Notes under the pieces: model-generated | Databases searched by the model: none | What the model saw: the letters and a program-made list of their open reading frames with translations, nothing else | What the model was told of the DNA's origin: nothing | Shown: positions 53,322 through 62,045 of the stretch, piece after piece | Numbering within the stretch: position 1 is the stretch's first letter | Layout of the letters: every line of letters starts with the position of its first letter | Made by a program: the position numbers and the translations under genes | Assembly (NCBI RefSeq): GCF_006149045.1 | Contig: NZ_VBSN01000066.1 | Span: 186,001 to 250,000 of the forward strand | Source of the DNA: Dyadobacter flavalbus | Lineage (GTDB): Bacteria > Bacteroidota > Bacteroidia > Cytophagales > Spirosomataceae | DNA: 64,000 nucleotides | Direction: 5' to 3'

Positions 53322-54230
53322 ATGGTCGATATAACGCATAAAACCAATACTTTACGGATTGCCACCGCACAGGCAACGGTGCAGGTCAGCAAACCCGAAA
53401 CCATTCAGGCAATTCAGGACCGGGCCGTTCCCAAAGGCGATGTTTTTGAAATGGCCAAAGCAGCGGGATTCCTGGCAGTAAAGAAAACGCCGGACCTTTT
53501 GCCGGACTGTCACCCGATTCCGGTGGAATATACCGCTGTAAATTACAGAATCGAAAATCTTTCCATTGTAATTGAACTGACCGTCAAGACGATTTATAAA
53601 ACCGGCGTGGAAGTCGAAGCCATGCACGGCGCATCGGTTGTGGCCCTGACGATGTACGACATGCTCAAACCGATTGACAAAGGCGTTGAAATCAACAACA
53701 TTAAGCTGCTGGAAAAGAAAGGCGGAAAAAGCGACAGAAAAGCAGTTCCGGAAAATCTGAAAACGGCTGTTGTGGTTTGCTCCGACAGCATTTCAAACGG
53801 AATCGGTGAAGATAAATCGGGCAGGAAAATCATTGAAAAACTGGACGCCATAAAAATCAGTGTAAGCGATTACAGCATCATTCCCGACGATAAAAGCAGC
53901 ATTCAGGACAAGATACGAAGCCTTTGCGATGCGCAGTATCAAATGATTTTGATCACGGGCGGAACCGGTTTGTCGCACCGCGATGTTACACCGGAAGCTG
54001 TCAGTGAATTGCTGGATCGTGAAATTCCCGGAATTGCAGAAACGGCGCGGCAATATGGCCAGGAACGGATTCCAACGGCCATGCTTTCACGGTCTGCGGC
54101 CGGTTTAATCAAGGAAACGCTGGTGATCACCATGCCGGGAAGTACAGGCGGCGTTACAGAATATATGGATGCTCTTTTTCCGCATGTTCTGCACGTTTTC
54201 AGCGTTTTAGAAGGCACAAAGCATACATAA
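53322..54230 (+). CDS. moaCB: Fused MoaC-MoaB (bifunctional molybdenum cofactor protein)
   Basis: A 302-residue fusion. Residues 1-148 are MoaC, cyclic pyranopterin monophosphate synthase (VDITHKTNTLRIATA; LLPDCHPIPV; VEVEAMHGASVVALTMYDMLKPI). Residues about 150-302 are a MoaB/MogA-type molybdopterin adenylyltransferase (VVVCSDSISNGIGEDKSG; LITGGTGLSHRDVTPEAV; LVITMPGSTGGVTEYM). The start is the ATG at 53322; a TTG lies just upstream. Joining two steps of the pathway in one chain is a known arrangement in several Bacteroidota. It lies between moaE and moaA. Confidence 0.93.
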   Translation: MVDITHKTNTLRIATAQATVQVSKPETIQAIQDRAVPKGDVFEMAKAAGFLAVKKTPDLLPDCHPIPVEYTAVNYRIENLSIVIELTVKTIYKTGVEVEAMHGASVVALTMYDMLKPIDKGVEINNIKLLEKKGGKSDRKAVPENLKTAVVVCSDSISNGIGEDKSGRKIIEKLDAIKISVSDYSIIPDDKSSIQDKIRSLCDAQYQMILITGGTGLSHRDVTPEAVSELLDREIPGIAETARQYGQERIPTAMLSRSAAGLIKETLVITMPGSTGGVTEYMDALFPHVLHVFSVLEGTKHT

Positions 54231-54259
54231 CTTTTGCTCATTTGAATTCCAGTCCATCC

Positions 54260-55252
54260 ATGTCATTGCCCATTGTAGATACATTTGGCCGTAAGCATAC
54301 TTATCTGCGGATTTCGCTGACGGATAAGTGCAACCTGCGCTGTACATACTGCATGCCGCAGGAAGATATGCAGTTTATGCCGTCCAAATGGCTGATGCAG
54401 GCAGATGAAATTAAAATGCTTGCAGGCATATTTGTAGAAATGGGCGTGGATAAAATCCGTCTGACCGGCGGAGAACCGCTGATCCGCAAAGATGCAGGCC
54501 ATATTATTTCGGATCTTGGCAAATTGCCGGCTTCGCTTACGCTTACAACCAATGCCGTTCTGATCGATCAGTTTATAAATAATCTGAAAGATGCAGGCGT
54601 AAGTTCGCTGAATGTAAGTCTGGATACTTTGAGGGAAGAACGGTTTGCCGGCATTACAAAACGCAGTCATTTTACCAAAACGCTGGATAACATCCGGTTG
54701 CTTCTGACAGAAGGTTTTGTTGTCAAGATCAACATGGTTGTAATGCGCGGGATTAATGATGACGAGGTCAGTGATTTTGTAAGACTTACGGTTGACGAAC
54801 CCAATCTGCATGTCCGGTTTATAGAGTTTATGCCGTTCAACGGCAATCAGTGGGATATGTCCAAAATTGTTTCCTACAACGATCTGCTTTCCGGTATCAG
54901 CAATCATTTTGACTTTCAGAAATTACCCGGAGAATTGCAGGATACCGCACACCGTTTTCAGGTAAATGGCGGCGCAGGCACTTTCGGGATTATCGGAACC
55001 GTTACGCACCCGTTCTGCTCGGGGTGCAACCGAATTCGGCTGACGGCTGACGGAAAACTGAAAAACTGCCTTTTTGATACGACTGAAATCGATTTACTGA
55101 CGCCGCTGCGCGCCGGAAAAGACGTTCGTGCCTTGATCTATTCGCATTTTCATAAAAAACATTTTGCTCACGGCGGACATGCAGGCTTCACTGAAAAACA
55201 TGCCAAATCGGACTACGAGCAGAACCGCACCATGATTGCAATCGGAGGATAA
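54260..55252 (+). CDS. moaA: GTP 3',8-cyclase MoaA (radical SAM)
   Basis: A 330-residue radical-SAM enzyme for the first step of molybdenum-cofactor synthesis. The start at 54260 (MSLPIVDTFGR) is preferred over a TTG at 54242. The N-terminal cluster motif is C24-N-L-R-C28-T-Y-C31; TGGEPLIRKD is the SAM-binding GGE motif. The second cluster is in HPFCSGCNRIRLTADGKLKNCLF, and the functional C-terminal GG is present (MIAIGG). It is the last gene of the operon. Confidence 0.96.
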   Translation: MSLPIVDTFGRKHTYLRISLTDKCNLRCTYCMPQEDMQFMPSKWLMQADEIKMLAGIFVEMGVDKIRLTGGEPLIRKDAGHIISDLGKLPASLTLTTNAVLIDQFINNLKDAGVSSLNVSLDTLREERFAGITKRSHFTKTLDNIRLLLTEGFVVKINMVVMRGINDDEVSDFVRLTVDEPNLHVRFIEFMPFNGNQWDMSKIVSYNDLLSGISNHFDFQKLPGELQDTAHRFQVNGGAGTFGIIGTVTHPFCSGCNRIRLTADGKLKNCLFDTTEIDLLTPLRAGKDVRALIYSHFHKKHFAHGGHAGFTEKHAKSDYEQNRTMIAIGG

Positions 55253-55364
55253 ACCGTTCAGCATCCTTAATTCACCGTTTAAACAAAGCATGCAACATGG
55301 CCTGAAAGGAAGGCATCATTGGTGAAAATTATCCCAAACTTTCACTGATAACCTTTGTTCGGCC

Positions 55365-55778
55365 ATGAAAAAAATGCTCACATCACTTGCTGCAGCAGCT
55401 TTCGGAATTTTGCTGCTAAGCTCCAACGTTTCCGCGCTTCCTGTTGAAACCAAAGCGGAATGCAAAAACAACAGTTGCAGGAATTTCCGCATGGGAATGT
55501 ATCAGATCAGAAATACAGTGACCATGAAAGTCCTGATTGAAAAGGCGTTGGGCGAACGGATGGCAATACGCCTGATGAACGATAAAGGTCAGGTTCTGCA
55601 TGAAGAACACATCGGAAAAGCGACAAGAAAATTTGGCCGCAAACTGAATTTTTCAGAAATACAGGACGGCAATTACACGCTGGAAATTTCGGATAATCAG
55701 GAAAGAATTGTAAAATACATACGCCTTGCCACGAAAGATGTCAGTGAAGTGAGCCGTACACTGGTGGCGATGAATTGA
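55365..55778 (+). CDS. Small secreted hypothetical protein
   Basis: A 137-residue exported protein with a signal peptide (LLLSSNVSA). The mature part starts with ECKNNSCRN and ends in a beta-rich domain (MAIRLMNDKGQVLHEEHIG; NYTLEISDNQERIVKYIRL) like the T9SS-tail or DUF3244-type beta-sandwich found in many secreted Bacteroidota proteins. It has a strong terminator downstream, so it is monocistronic. Function unknown. Confidence 0.7.
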   Translation: MKKMLTSLAAAAFGILLLSSNVSALPVETKAECKNNSCRNFRMGMYQIRNTVTMKVLIEKALGERMAIRLMNDKGQVLHEEHIGKATRKFGRKLNFSEIQDGNYTLEISDNQERIVKYIRLATKDVSEVSRTLVAMN

Positions 55779-55790
55779 AAACATATGAAT

Positions 55791-55830
55791 GCGTTGCAGG
55801 CAAGATCCGATACCTGCAACGCTTTTTTTT
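55791..55830. terminator. Strong bidirectional terminator
   Basis: GCGTTGCAGG and CCTGCAACGC form a 10-bp perfect stem, followed by eight T. It lies between the small secreted protein and the convergent glycosyltransferase gene, whose stop codon overlaps the T-tract. Confidence 0.92.
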
Positions 55831-57013
55831 ATAATACCTTTTCCGTTTCTTCTCTTGGCAGTAACCTGCCGAATAGCATATCATAAATAATTTTTCCCCA
55901 GATCAGAATACACGGAACTGCTTTTGCAACATAGGGTTTCATCCATTCGTCGCGAATGAATTTCGGGAAAATATCCGTCGGTGACAAAGCAGTAAACACA
56001 AATGCCAGAACAAGTAAAGCATAGTTTTCTTTTTTGGGAAACTGTGCGTAATACCAGAGCGCCACGCCGCTGATCGCAATGATAAAAGTCGGCGATTCTG
56101 CGCGGTGATTAAAAATTACAACCCAGACCAAAATGGAAGAAAGCATCAGAATCCGGAATACAAAGTTCTGGTATGATCTGATTTTCAGTAGCGGAATGCA
56201 GAAAAGCACCACGCCCGCCAGACTTACATACGTTTTATTCACCTGCCAGCCAAACCACGATTTCAGCCAGCCGATCACAGAAAGTCCGTCCGAAATGGAA
56301 TGATCGTTCTGCAACAAATTCGCCCAGCTTTTATAAAGAAAGACAAACTGCTCCCAATCAATGACAAGCAACGGCAGAAACGTAAAAAATACAACCCAGA
56401 AAGCCGTCGTATAAGCCAGTTTGAACTTATTGGGGTAAAGTAAGAAAAGGGCCAGCGCAACAATGCCGAACACTTTGATGAAAATCGTTGAAACCACGCA
56501 TAAAGTGGCCATCCAGTATTTTCCTCTTTCCAGAAAGCCAAAGCTGAAAATCAGTAATCCTGCAATCAGCGCGTTGCTTTGTTCATTCTGCACCGAAGTA
56601 AGCAGTTCGACAAGCATAAAAACGAGGATCAGCCCTTTGGTCCGGATGTCGATACGCGGCAGATAATACACCGAACAGAACAAGACGAATGCATTCAGAA
56701 TGTTCCATAAAGAAAGTCCCAGAACGTCCGGAAGAATCGAAAGCATGCCGAAGATCAGTGCAAAGCTCGGGCTGTACTTGAATAAGTCGCCTTGTTCTTC
56801 AACGAATTGCGCGTACAGGTCCTTGTTTTCAAGCAGGTGGAAGAAAGACTGTTTGAAAATGATGTAATTGTTGTAAGTCGTATAAAGATGGCCACCTTCC
56901 ACAAAACTTTTCAAACCTCCGAAATAGGACTGCAGACTGGCAAATACTGCAACGCCCAGAAATACGAACAGAATGGATTTCGGGTTAATCAAAAAGCGGT
57001 TTACGGCATTCAT
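55829..57013 (-). CDS. GT87-like integral membrane glycosyltransferase
   Basis: A 394-residue protein from the ATG at 57013 (another in-frame ATG lies six codons upstream). About ten hydrophobic helices, with an early periplasmic-loop segment GGHLYTTYNNYIIFKQSFFHLL and DLYAQFVEEQGDLFKYSPSFALIFG, resembles the GT87/DUF2029 family of polyprenyl-phosphate-mannose-dependent transferases. Exact sugar and acceptor are unknown. It is followed by the esterase gene upstream on the same strand with 64 bases between, so they may be co-transcribed. Confidence 0.8.
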   Translation of the reverse strand: MNAVNRFLINPKSILFVFLGVAVFASLQSYFGGLKSFVEGGHLYTTYNNYIIFKQSFFHLLENKDLYAQFVEEQGDLFKYSPSFALIFGMLSILPDVLGLSLWNILNAFVLFCSVYYLPRIDIRTKGLILVFMLVELLTSVQNEQSNALIAGLLIFSFGFLERGKYWMATLCVVSTIFIKVFGIVALALFLLYPNKFKLAYTTAFWVVFFTFLPLLVIDWEQFVFLYKSWANLLQNDHSISDGLSVIGWLKSWFGWQVNKTYVSLAGVVLFCIPLLKIRSYQNFVFRILMLSSILVWVVIFNHRAESPTFIIAISGVALWYYAQFPKKENYALLVLAFVFTALSPTDIFPKFIRDEWMKPYVAKAVPCILIWGKIIYDMLFGRLLPREETEKVL

Positions 57014-57077
57014 GGCAAAGACTTTGTTCAACAGACTGAATTTTCGTTCAAATCTATTGATAAATCAGGGCTTATCA

Positions 57078-58007
57078 TTATTTCTTCATATAACCCATGG
57101 ATTTCAGCCAGCCTTCCATCGCCGCAGGCCAGTTGGCAAGCGATCCTTTTCCTTCCGTGCGCATGCCGTAACCGTGGCCGCCAATCGGGTATAAATGCAT
57201 TTCAGCGGCTATTTTATGTTTTTTCAGTGCAAGATAATACTCAATGCTGTTCTCGACCGGAACGGCACCGTCGTCCATGGCATGCACGAGAAATGCCGGC
57301 GGCGTCTGATCGCTGACCTGTAATTCATTGGAGTAATATCTGATCAGTTCGTCCGACTTTTCAGCGCCAAGCAGATTGTCCCGCGAGCCGCCGTGCGAAA
57401 TGGAAGGCAGAAATGAAATCACCGGATAAAGCAGAATGGAAAAATCAGGCTTGGATTCCTGCGAAGCTTTCGGGCCCATATTGTAGTGCGTGGAAAGGGT
57501 CGCAGCAAGATGTCCGCCGGCAGAAAAGCCCATTACACCGATTTTGTTCGGATCAATATTCCATTTGGCCGCGTTCTGACGGATCATTTTCATTCCCTGC
57601 ATGGCATCCATCAAAGGAACTTCATGCTGGTGCGTCATGGCTTTTTCGTTCGGAAGCCTGTATTTCAGTACAAACGCAGAAATGCCGCGTTCGTTAAACC
57701 ATTTGGCAAAATCGCTGCCTTCATGCGATGCAGCCAGAATCCCGTAACCGCCGCCCGGGCAAATCATGACGGCTGCTCCGGTCGCATTTTCTTTAGGCGC
57801 AATATAGGCGGTCAGGGTCGGAACGGTTACGCCGCTGATGCGCAAAATGTTGCTTGCATCCGTTTCGGATTTTTCAGCAACGCTGCTCGTTTTGAAATTG
57901 GGGATTTTGCCTTCCGGCCAGAGGTTCATTGTTTCGGTTTGTGCCGTTACAGCCATACTTATTGTCATTAGCCAGCAGAATACCGGCAGTGAAATAACTT
58001 TTTTCAT
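57078..58007 (-). CDS. Secreted alpha/beta-hydrolase, probable carbohydrate esterase
   Basis: A 309-residue exported enzyme (signal peptide ending MAVTAQTE). The alpha/beta-hydrolase core has the oxyanion segment ICPGGGYGIL (83-90), the nucleophile S162 in VMGFSAGGHLAAT, an acid in VHAMDDGAVPVENS and the histidine in YPIGGHGYGM, an arrangement like the BD-FAE/acetyl-xylan-esterase-like hydrolases. It probably removes acyl groups from sugars in the periplasm. Its start at 58007 is clear. Nothing links it firmly to its neighbours. Confidence 0.85.
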   Translation of the reverse strand: MKKVISLPVFCWLMTISMAVTAQTETMNLWPEGKIPNFKTSSVAEKSETDASNILRISGVTVPTLTAYIAPKENATGAAVMICPGGGYGILAASHEGSDFAKWFNERGISAFVLKYRLPNEKAMTHQHEVPLMDAMQGMKMIRQNAAKWNIDPNKIGVMGFSAGGHLAATLSTHYNMGPKASQESKPDFSILLYPVISFLPSISHGGSRDNLLGAEKSDELIRYYSNELQVSDQTPPAFLVHAMDDGAVPVENSIEYYLALKKHKIAAEMHLYPIGGHGYGMRTEGKGSLANWPAAMEGWLKSMGYMKK

Positions 58008-58114
58008 CGGAAAAGATTTTACTGCAAAAGCACCGTCCGGTTTTAACCTACCTTAAAAATATTGACTTCCGTTCTCTGAAGGCGGTTTCTGATTTTAAAA
58101 TCCAGATAAAAAAA

Positions 58115-58705
58115 TCAGGGTTTTGCGGGATTGATCATAATGTGGGCGCGGTGCGTTCCGGGGTCCATAATCCACGGCATGCCGGCAACATCGGGTTTCA
58201 GCGGCAATCCGGTACTTTCCGCAGTGGCATACGGAATGTAAATCACATAGCGAAGGTAACTGTTTTTTAACGTGCCGTCGGCTGCATTGTAATTGTCTTT
58301 TGTGCCGGAAAGTACGTATAAAGTGGAAGGCTGTTTGGGCATGCTCAGCTTTTTGCTTTTGGCTTCATTTTCCCGGATGTCAAAAATTTCCTTTGCGTTT
58401 TTACCTTCTTTGCTGAGTATCCTGCCGCGCTCCATAAACGGTTCCAGGTCCGCATGGTAACACGAAACGCTGATATCTTCTTTTTTCGGGTCATCGGCAA
58501 GGCATACCAGATCATTGGTTCCGTTCCGGAGTATTTTAAAAGTCCCGTCAGGCGCATAGCCGTAAACTTTGGCTCCTTCCTGCTTTTCAGACGGCGCTGC
58601 CAGCACGGCTGTTCTGATCTGGATTTCGGCTGCGGGAATGGCTGTCTGTGCGTTGGCCTGCAATGAGATGCAAATGGCAGCGGCGTAAAAAAAAGTCTTG
58701 CTCAT
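58115..58705 (-). CDS. Secreted hypothetical protein
   Basis: A 196-residue exported protein from the ATG at 58705 (another in-frame ATG is five codons upstream). It has a signal peptide ending LQANAQT. The mature part shows KVYGYAPDGTFKILRNGTNDLVCLADDP and a C-terminal MPWIMDPGTHRAHIMIN segment; two cysteines may pair. No family was recognised. Transcribed away from the large heme-protein gene at 58811. Confidence 0.75.
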   Translation of the reverse strand: MSKTFFYAAAICISLQANAQTAIPAAEIQIRTAVLAAPSEKQEGAKVYGYAPDGTFKILRNGTNDLVCLADDPKKEDISVSCYHADLEPFMERGRILSKEGKNAKEIFDIRENEAKSKKLSMPKQPSTLYVLSGTKDNYNAADGTLKNSYLRYVIYIPYATAESTGLPLKPDVAGMPWIMDPGTHRAHIMINPAKP

Positions 58706-58810
58706 AATAGTAAATGACATGTAGATAAACTCTTATAGATCTAAAATTAGTAATCTTTATTCAAGAATGGCGCAGACCGGCTGCAATACAGTCCATAATT
58801 ATTTTACCAA

Positions 58811-61800
58811 ATGAACTTCAAAAAATCCTTATTGCTTTTTCCCGCCGGCTGTATGTTGCTGGGTTTAATGGTAAGTACTTACCAGCGATCCAATCCGAGC
58901 ACTTTTCAGAGTTCCGTGCTGGACAGCCTGTACAAAGACCTGACCGATGAGCAGAAAAGGTCACCGAAATATGCTGTTGCCGGATTGTCTGTAACCAACG
59001 GTCTGGAAGCCACGCTTTTTGCCTCCGAACCCGTCATCACCAATCCTACGAATATCGATGTCGATCATCTGGGCCGGGTGTGGGTTTGTGAAGCTTACAA
59101 TTATCGTCCGGCCATTAACGGCAATCCTACCAAAGATGAAGGCGACCGCATTTTGATCCTGGAAGACAGCAACGGGGACGGGAAATCGGACAAGACAACC
59201 GTTTTTTATCAGGGAAAGGAAATCAATTCGCCGCTGGGAATCTGGGTAATGGGAAACAGAGTTGTCGTATCCCAAAGTCCTTACGTATGGCTTTTTACGG
59301 ATGAAAACAATGACGGCAAAGCGGATAAGAAAGAAGTGATTTTTGAAGGCGTCGGCGGTGAGCAGCACGATCATGGCATGCACGCTTTTGTTTTTGCCCC
59401 GGACGGAAAGCTGTATTTCAATTTCGGAAATGAGGGCGGCCAGTTACTTGACGGTAAAGGAAAGCCGATTGTCGGAAAAGACGGCGAACCGATTGATTTC
59501 AAAAAGCTGAAACAGGGAATGGTGTTTCGCTGCGATCCTGATTTTAAAAATATCGAGGTACTGGCAAATAATTTCAGAAATAATTATGAAGTCGCTATTG
59601 ACAGCTACGGAACCATGTGGCAGTCCGACAATGACGATGACGGCAATAAAAGCGTAAGGATCAATTACGTAATGCAGCACGGAAATTACGGCTATACCGA
59701 TGAACTGACCGGCGCAGGCTGGCGTGCAAACCGTACCAATATGGAGGATTCCATTCCGTTTCGTCACTGGCATTTGAACGATCCCGGCGTTGTCCCGAAC
59801 TTGCTGCAGACCGGCTCCGGTTCGCCGACCGGAATGGTCATTTACGAAGGCCGTCTTTTGCCGAAAGCATTCTGGGATCAGATGATTCACTGCGAACCCG
59901 GTCACAACGTAGTCCGTTCATATCCTGTTCAAAAGGCTGGCGCAGGCTATTCTGCCAAAATCGTTAATCTTGTGGACGGCAAACGCGATCAATGGTTCCG
60001 GCCTTCGGATGTATGCGTGGCGCCGGACGGCTCGCTGATTGTTTCCGACTGGTACGATCCGGGCGTAGGCGGGCATCAGGCCGGAGACCAGAACAGAGGC
60101 CGTTTGTTCCGGATAGCACCTTCCAATACGCCTTACCGTATTCCGAAAAATGATTTTTCCACGCCTGAAGGCGCTGTTACTGCTTTGCAAAGCCCCAACT
60201 TATCAGTTCGTTATCTTGCATGGCAGGCACTGGAAAAAATGAACACATCGGCTGTTCCTGCTTTGGAAAAACTGTTCAATGATCCGAAAGCCAATTCGCG
60301 TATGCGTGCAAGGGCTTTGTGGATGCTGAGCAAATCGCCGGAGGCTGGCAAAAAAGCCATTGATACCGCCATAAAAGACAGCAACCCGGATATGCGGATC
60401 GCTGCTTTGCGTGCTGCAAGCGAAACCAATTATGCAGATCTGACAAGCTATATCAAAATGCTTGTGAACGACAAAGAACCGCAGGTCCGCAGAGAATGTG
60501 CATTAATGCTTCATCATAACAAATCTGCAGAAGCTCCGGCATTATGGACCGCGCTTGCCCGGCAATACGACGGCCAGGACCGCTGGTATCTGGAAGCACT
60601 GGGAATCGGAGCAGACGGACAATGGGATTCGTTTTTCAAAGCATGGGTTGCAGAAGCCGGCGTCGATCCGGTGGCGACAAAAGCAGGAAAAGATATTGTG
60701 TGGCGTTCCAGAAGCAAGGAATCAATTCCGTTGCTGGCTTCACTGGCTGGCGATCCGAATATGGATCTGAAAAGCAGACTGCGGTATTTCCGCGCATTTG
60801 ATTTTAATCCGGGAGGAAAAGAAAAGTCTACGGCTCTTTTGCAGATCATGAAAGGGAGTGCCGCCAATCAAAGCAAAATTAATGAACTTGCATTGCGGCA
60901 TTTGGATCCCGATTTTGTAAAACAAAGCCCGGAAGCAATGGCGGCAGTTAAAAAACTGCTGGACGCTTCATACGGAACCGCTCTTTACCTTGAACTGGTT
61001 GCGCGCTACGAACTGGAATCCGAAAACAACCGCTTGCTCGATCTTGCCATTGCGCAGGCTTCCACCAGAACAGGCGGTGCAGCAGCAGCGCAGCTTATGA
61101 AACAGAACGGGTCAGAGCTGGTCTGGAATGTGATCAAAGGAAAAGATGCCGAAAAAAGTGAAAATATCCTGACCGCTTTAAAAGGTGTCGGAAGTAAGGA
61201 ATCGCTGGAAATGCTGGAAACGGTATCGCTGGATAAAAAATATCCCGCCGGTATGCGACTGGTTGCAGTGAAATCACTCGGCGGTACAATGAGCGGTGAA
61301 GATGAAGTGCTTGAACTGCTTAAAGAAAACAAGCTGGAAGGAGAAATGAAAACTGCAGCAGTGCAGGGATTAAGCGGTGCATGGCGGAAATCGGTCAAGA
61401 TGGAAGCGGCAAAATACCTGGAAGGTGGAAGCATAGTCGTTAAAAAACATCCTGAACTGAAAGAACTGGTGGGCATGAACGGCAGTGTTTCCAAAGGCAA
61501 GGAAGTATTTTCTTCTTACTGTTCGGTTTGCCATCAGGTGAACGGCGAAGGAATGGATTTCGGGCCGAAACTGTCTGAAATCGGAAGCAAGCTGCCCAAA
61601 GAAGCACAGTATGCGGCTATTTTCGAGCCAAGTGCGGGAATTGGTTTCGGGTATGAAGGGTTTGAAGTGAAGTTTAAAGACGGCTCCGAAGTTTCCGGCA
61701 TTATCGCCAGCAAAACAGAAACCGACCTGATCATGAAATTCCCCGGCGGCTCGACGCAGGAATACAAAATGTCGCAGGTAAAGTCCATCAAACAGCTGAA

Positions 61801-61894
61801 TGATTCCATGATGCCGGCCGGATTGCAGGACGCCATGAGCACCGAAGAATTGGTTAGTCTGGTGACTTATCTGAGCAATCTGAGAAAGAAATAA
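58811..61894 (+). CDS. PVC-type heme-binding dehydrogenase-like protein with HEAT repeats and cytochrome c
   Basis: A 1027-residue exported protein. After a hydrophobic leader, residues about 55-440 form a sugar-dehydrogenase-like beta-propeller (LEATLFASEPVITNPTNIDVD; RVWVCEAYNYRP; ILILEDSNGDGKSD; APDGSLIVSDWYDPGVGGHQ). HEAT repeats occupy about 460-860, and a C-terminal cytochrome-c domain holds C904-S-V-C907-H908 with a candidate axial methionine at 1000-1001. The family is abundant in Planctomycetes and Bacteroidota; the substrate is unknown. It is followed by a strong terminator and then a truncated paralogue. Confidence 0.88.
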   Translation: MNFKKSLLLFPAGCMLLGLMVSTYQRSNPSTFQSSVLDSLYKDLTDEQKRSPKYAVAGLSVTNGLEATLFASEPVITNPTNIDVDHLGRVWVCEAYNYRPAINGNPTKDEGDRILILEDSNGDGKSDKTTVFYQGKEINSPLGIWVMGNRVVVSQSPYVWLFTDENNDGKADKKEVIFEGVGGEQHDHGMHAFVFAPDGKLYFNFGNEGGQLLDGKGKPIVGKDGEPIDFKKLKQGMVFRCDPDFKNIEVLANNFRNNYEVAIDSYGTMWQSDNDDDGNKSVRINYVMQHGNYGYTDELTGAGWRANRTNMEDSIPFRHWHLNDPGVVPNLLQTGSGSPTGMVIYEGRLLPKAFWDQMIHCEPGHNVVRSYPVQKAGAGYSAKIVNLVDGKRDQWFRPSDVCVAPDGSLIVSDWYDPGVGGHQAGDQNRGRLFRIAPSNTPYRIPKNDFSTPEGAVTALQSPNLSVRYLAWQALEKMNTSAVPALEKLFNDPKANSRMRARALWMLSKSPEAGKKAIDTAIKDSNPDMRIAALRAASETNYADLTSYIKMLVNDKEPQVRRECALMLHHNKSAEAPALWTALARQYDGQDRWYLEALGIGADGQWDSFFKAWVAEAGVDPVATKAGKDIVWRSRSKESIPLLASLAGDPNMDLKSRLRYFRAFDFNPGGKEKSTALLQIMKGSAANQSKINELALRHLDPDFVKQSPEAMAAVKKLLDASYGTALYLELVARYELESENNRLLDLAIAQASTRTGGAAAAQLMKQNGSELVWNVIKGKDAEKSENILTALKGVGSKESLEMLETVSLDKKYPAGMRLVAVKSLGGTMSGEDEVLELLKENKLEGEMKTAAVQGLSGAWRKSVKMEAAKYLEGGSIVVKKHPELKELVGMNGSVSKGKEVFSSYCSVCHQVNGEGMDFGPKLSEIGSKLPKEAQYAAIFEPSAGIGFGYEGFEVKFKDGSEVSGIIASKTETDLIMKFPGGSTQEYKMSQVKSIKQLNDSMMPAGLQDAMSTEELVSLVTYLSNLRKK

Positions 61895-61903
61895 GAACGC
61901 CGG

Positions 61904-61950
61904 TCCTGTGAAATACAGCCGTAAAGTTGTATTTCACAGGATTAATTTTT
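61904..61950 (+). terminator. Strong terminator between the two heme-protein genes
   Basis: TCCTGTGAAATACA and TGTATTTCACAGGA form a perfect 14-bp stem with a ten-base loop, followed by TTAATTTTT. Separates the two paralogous genes into different transcripts. Confidence 0.92.
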
Positions 61951-62045
61951 GATCCGGCTTCATTCCTTCCAAGTTCATTTTATTATTCCCGAAACAACAG
62001 GTAATTTTATGCGAGTTTGAATATCCCGCATTATAAAAGTCTGTT

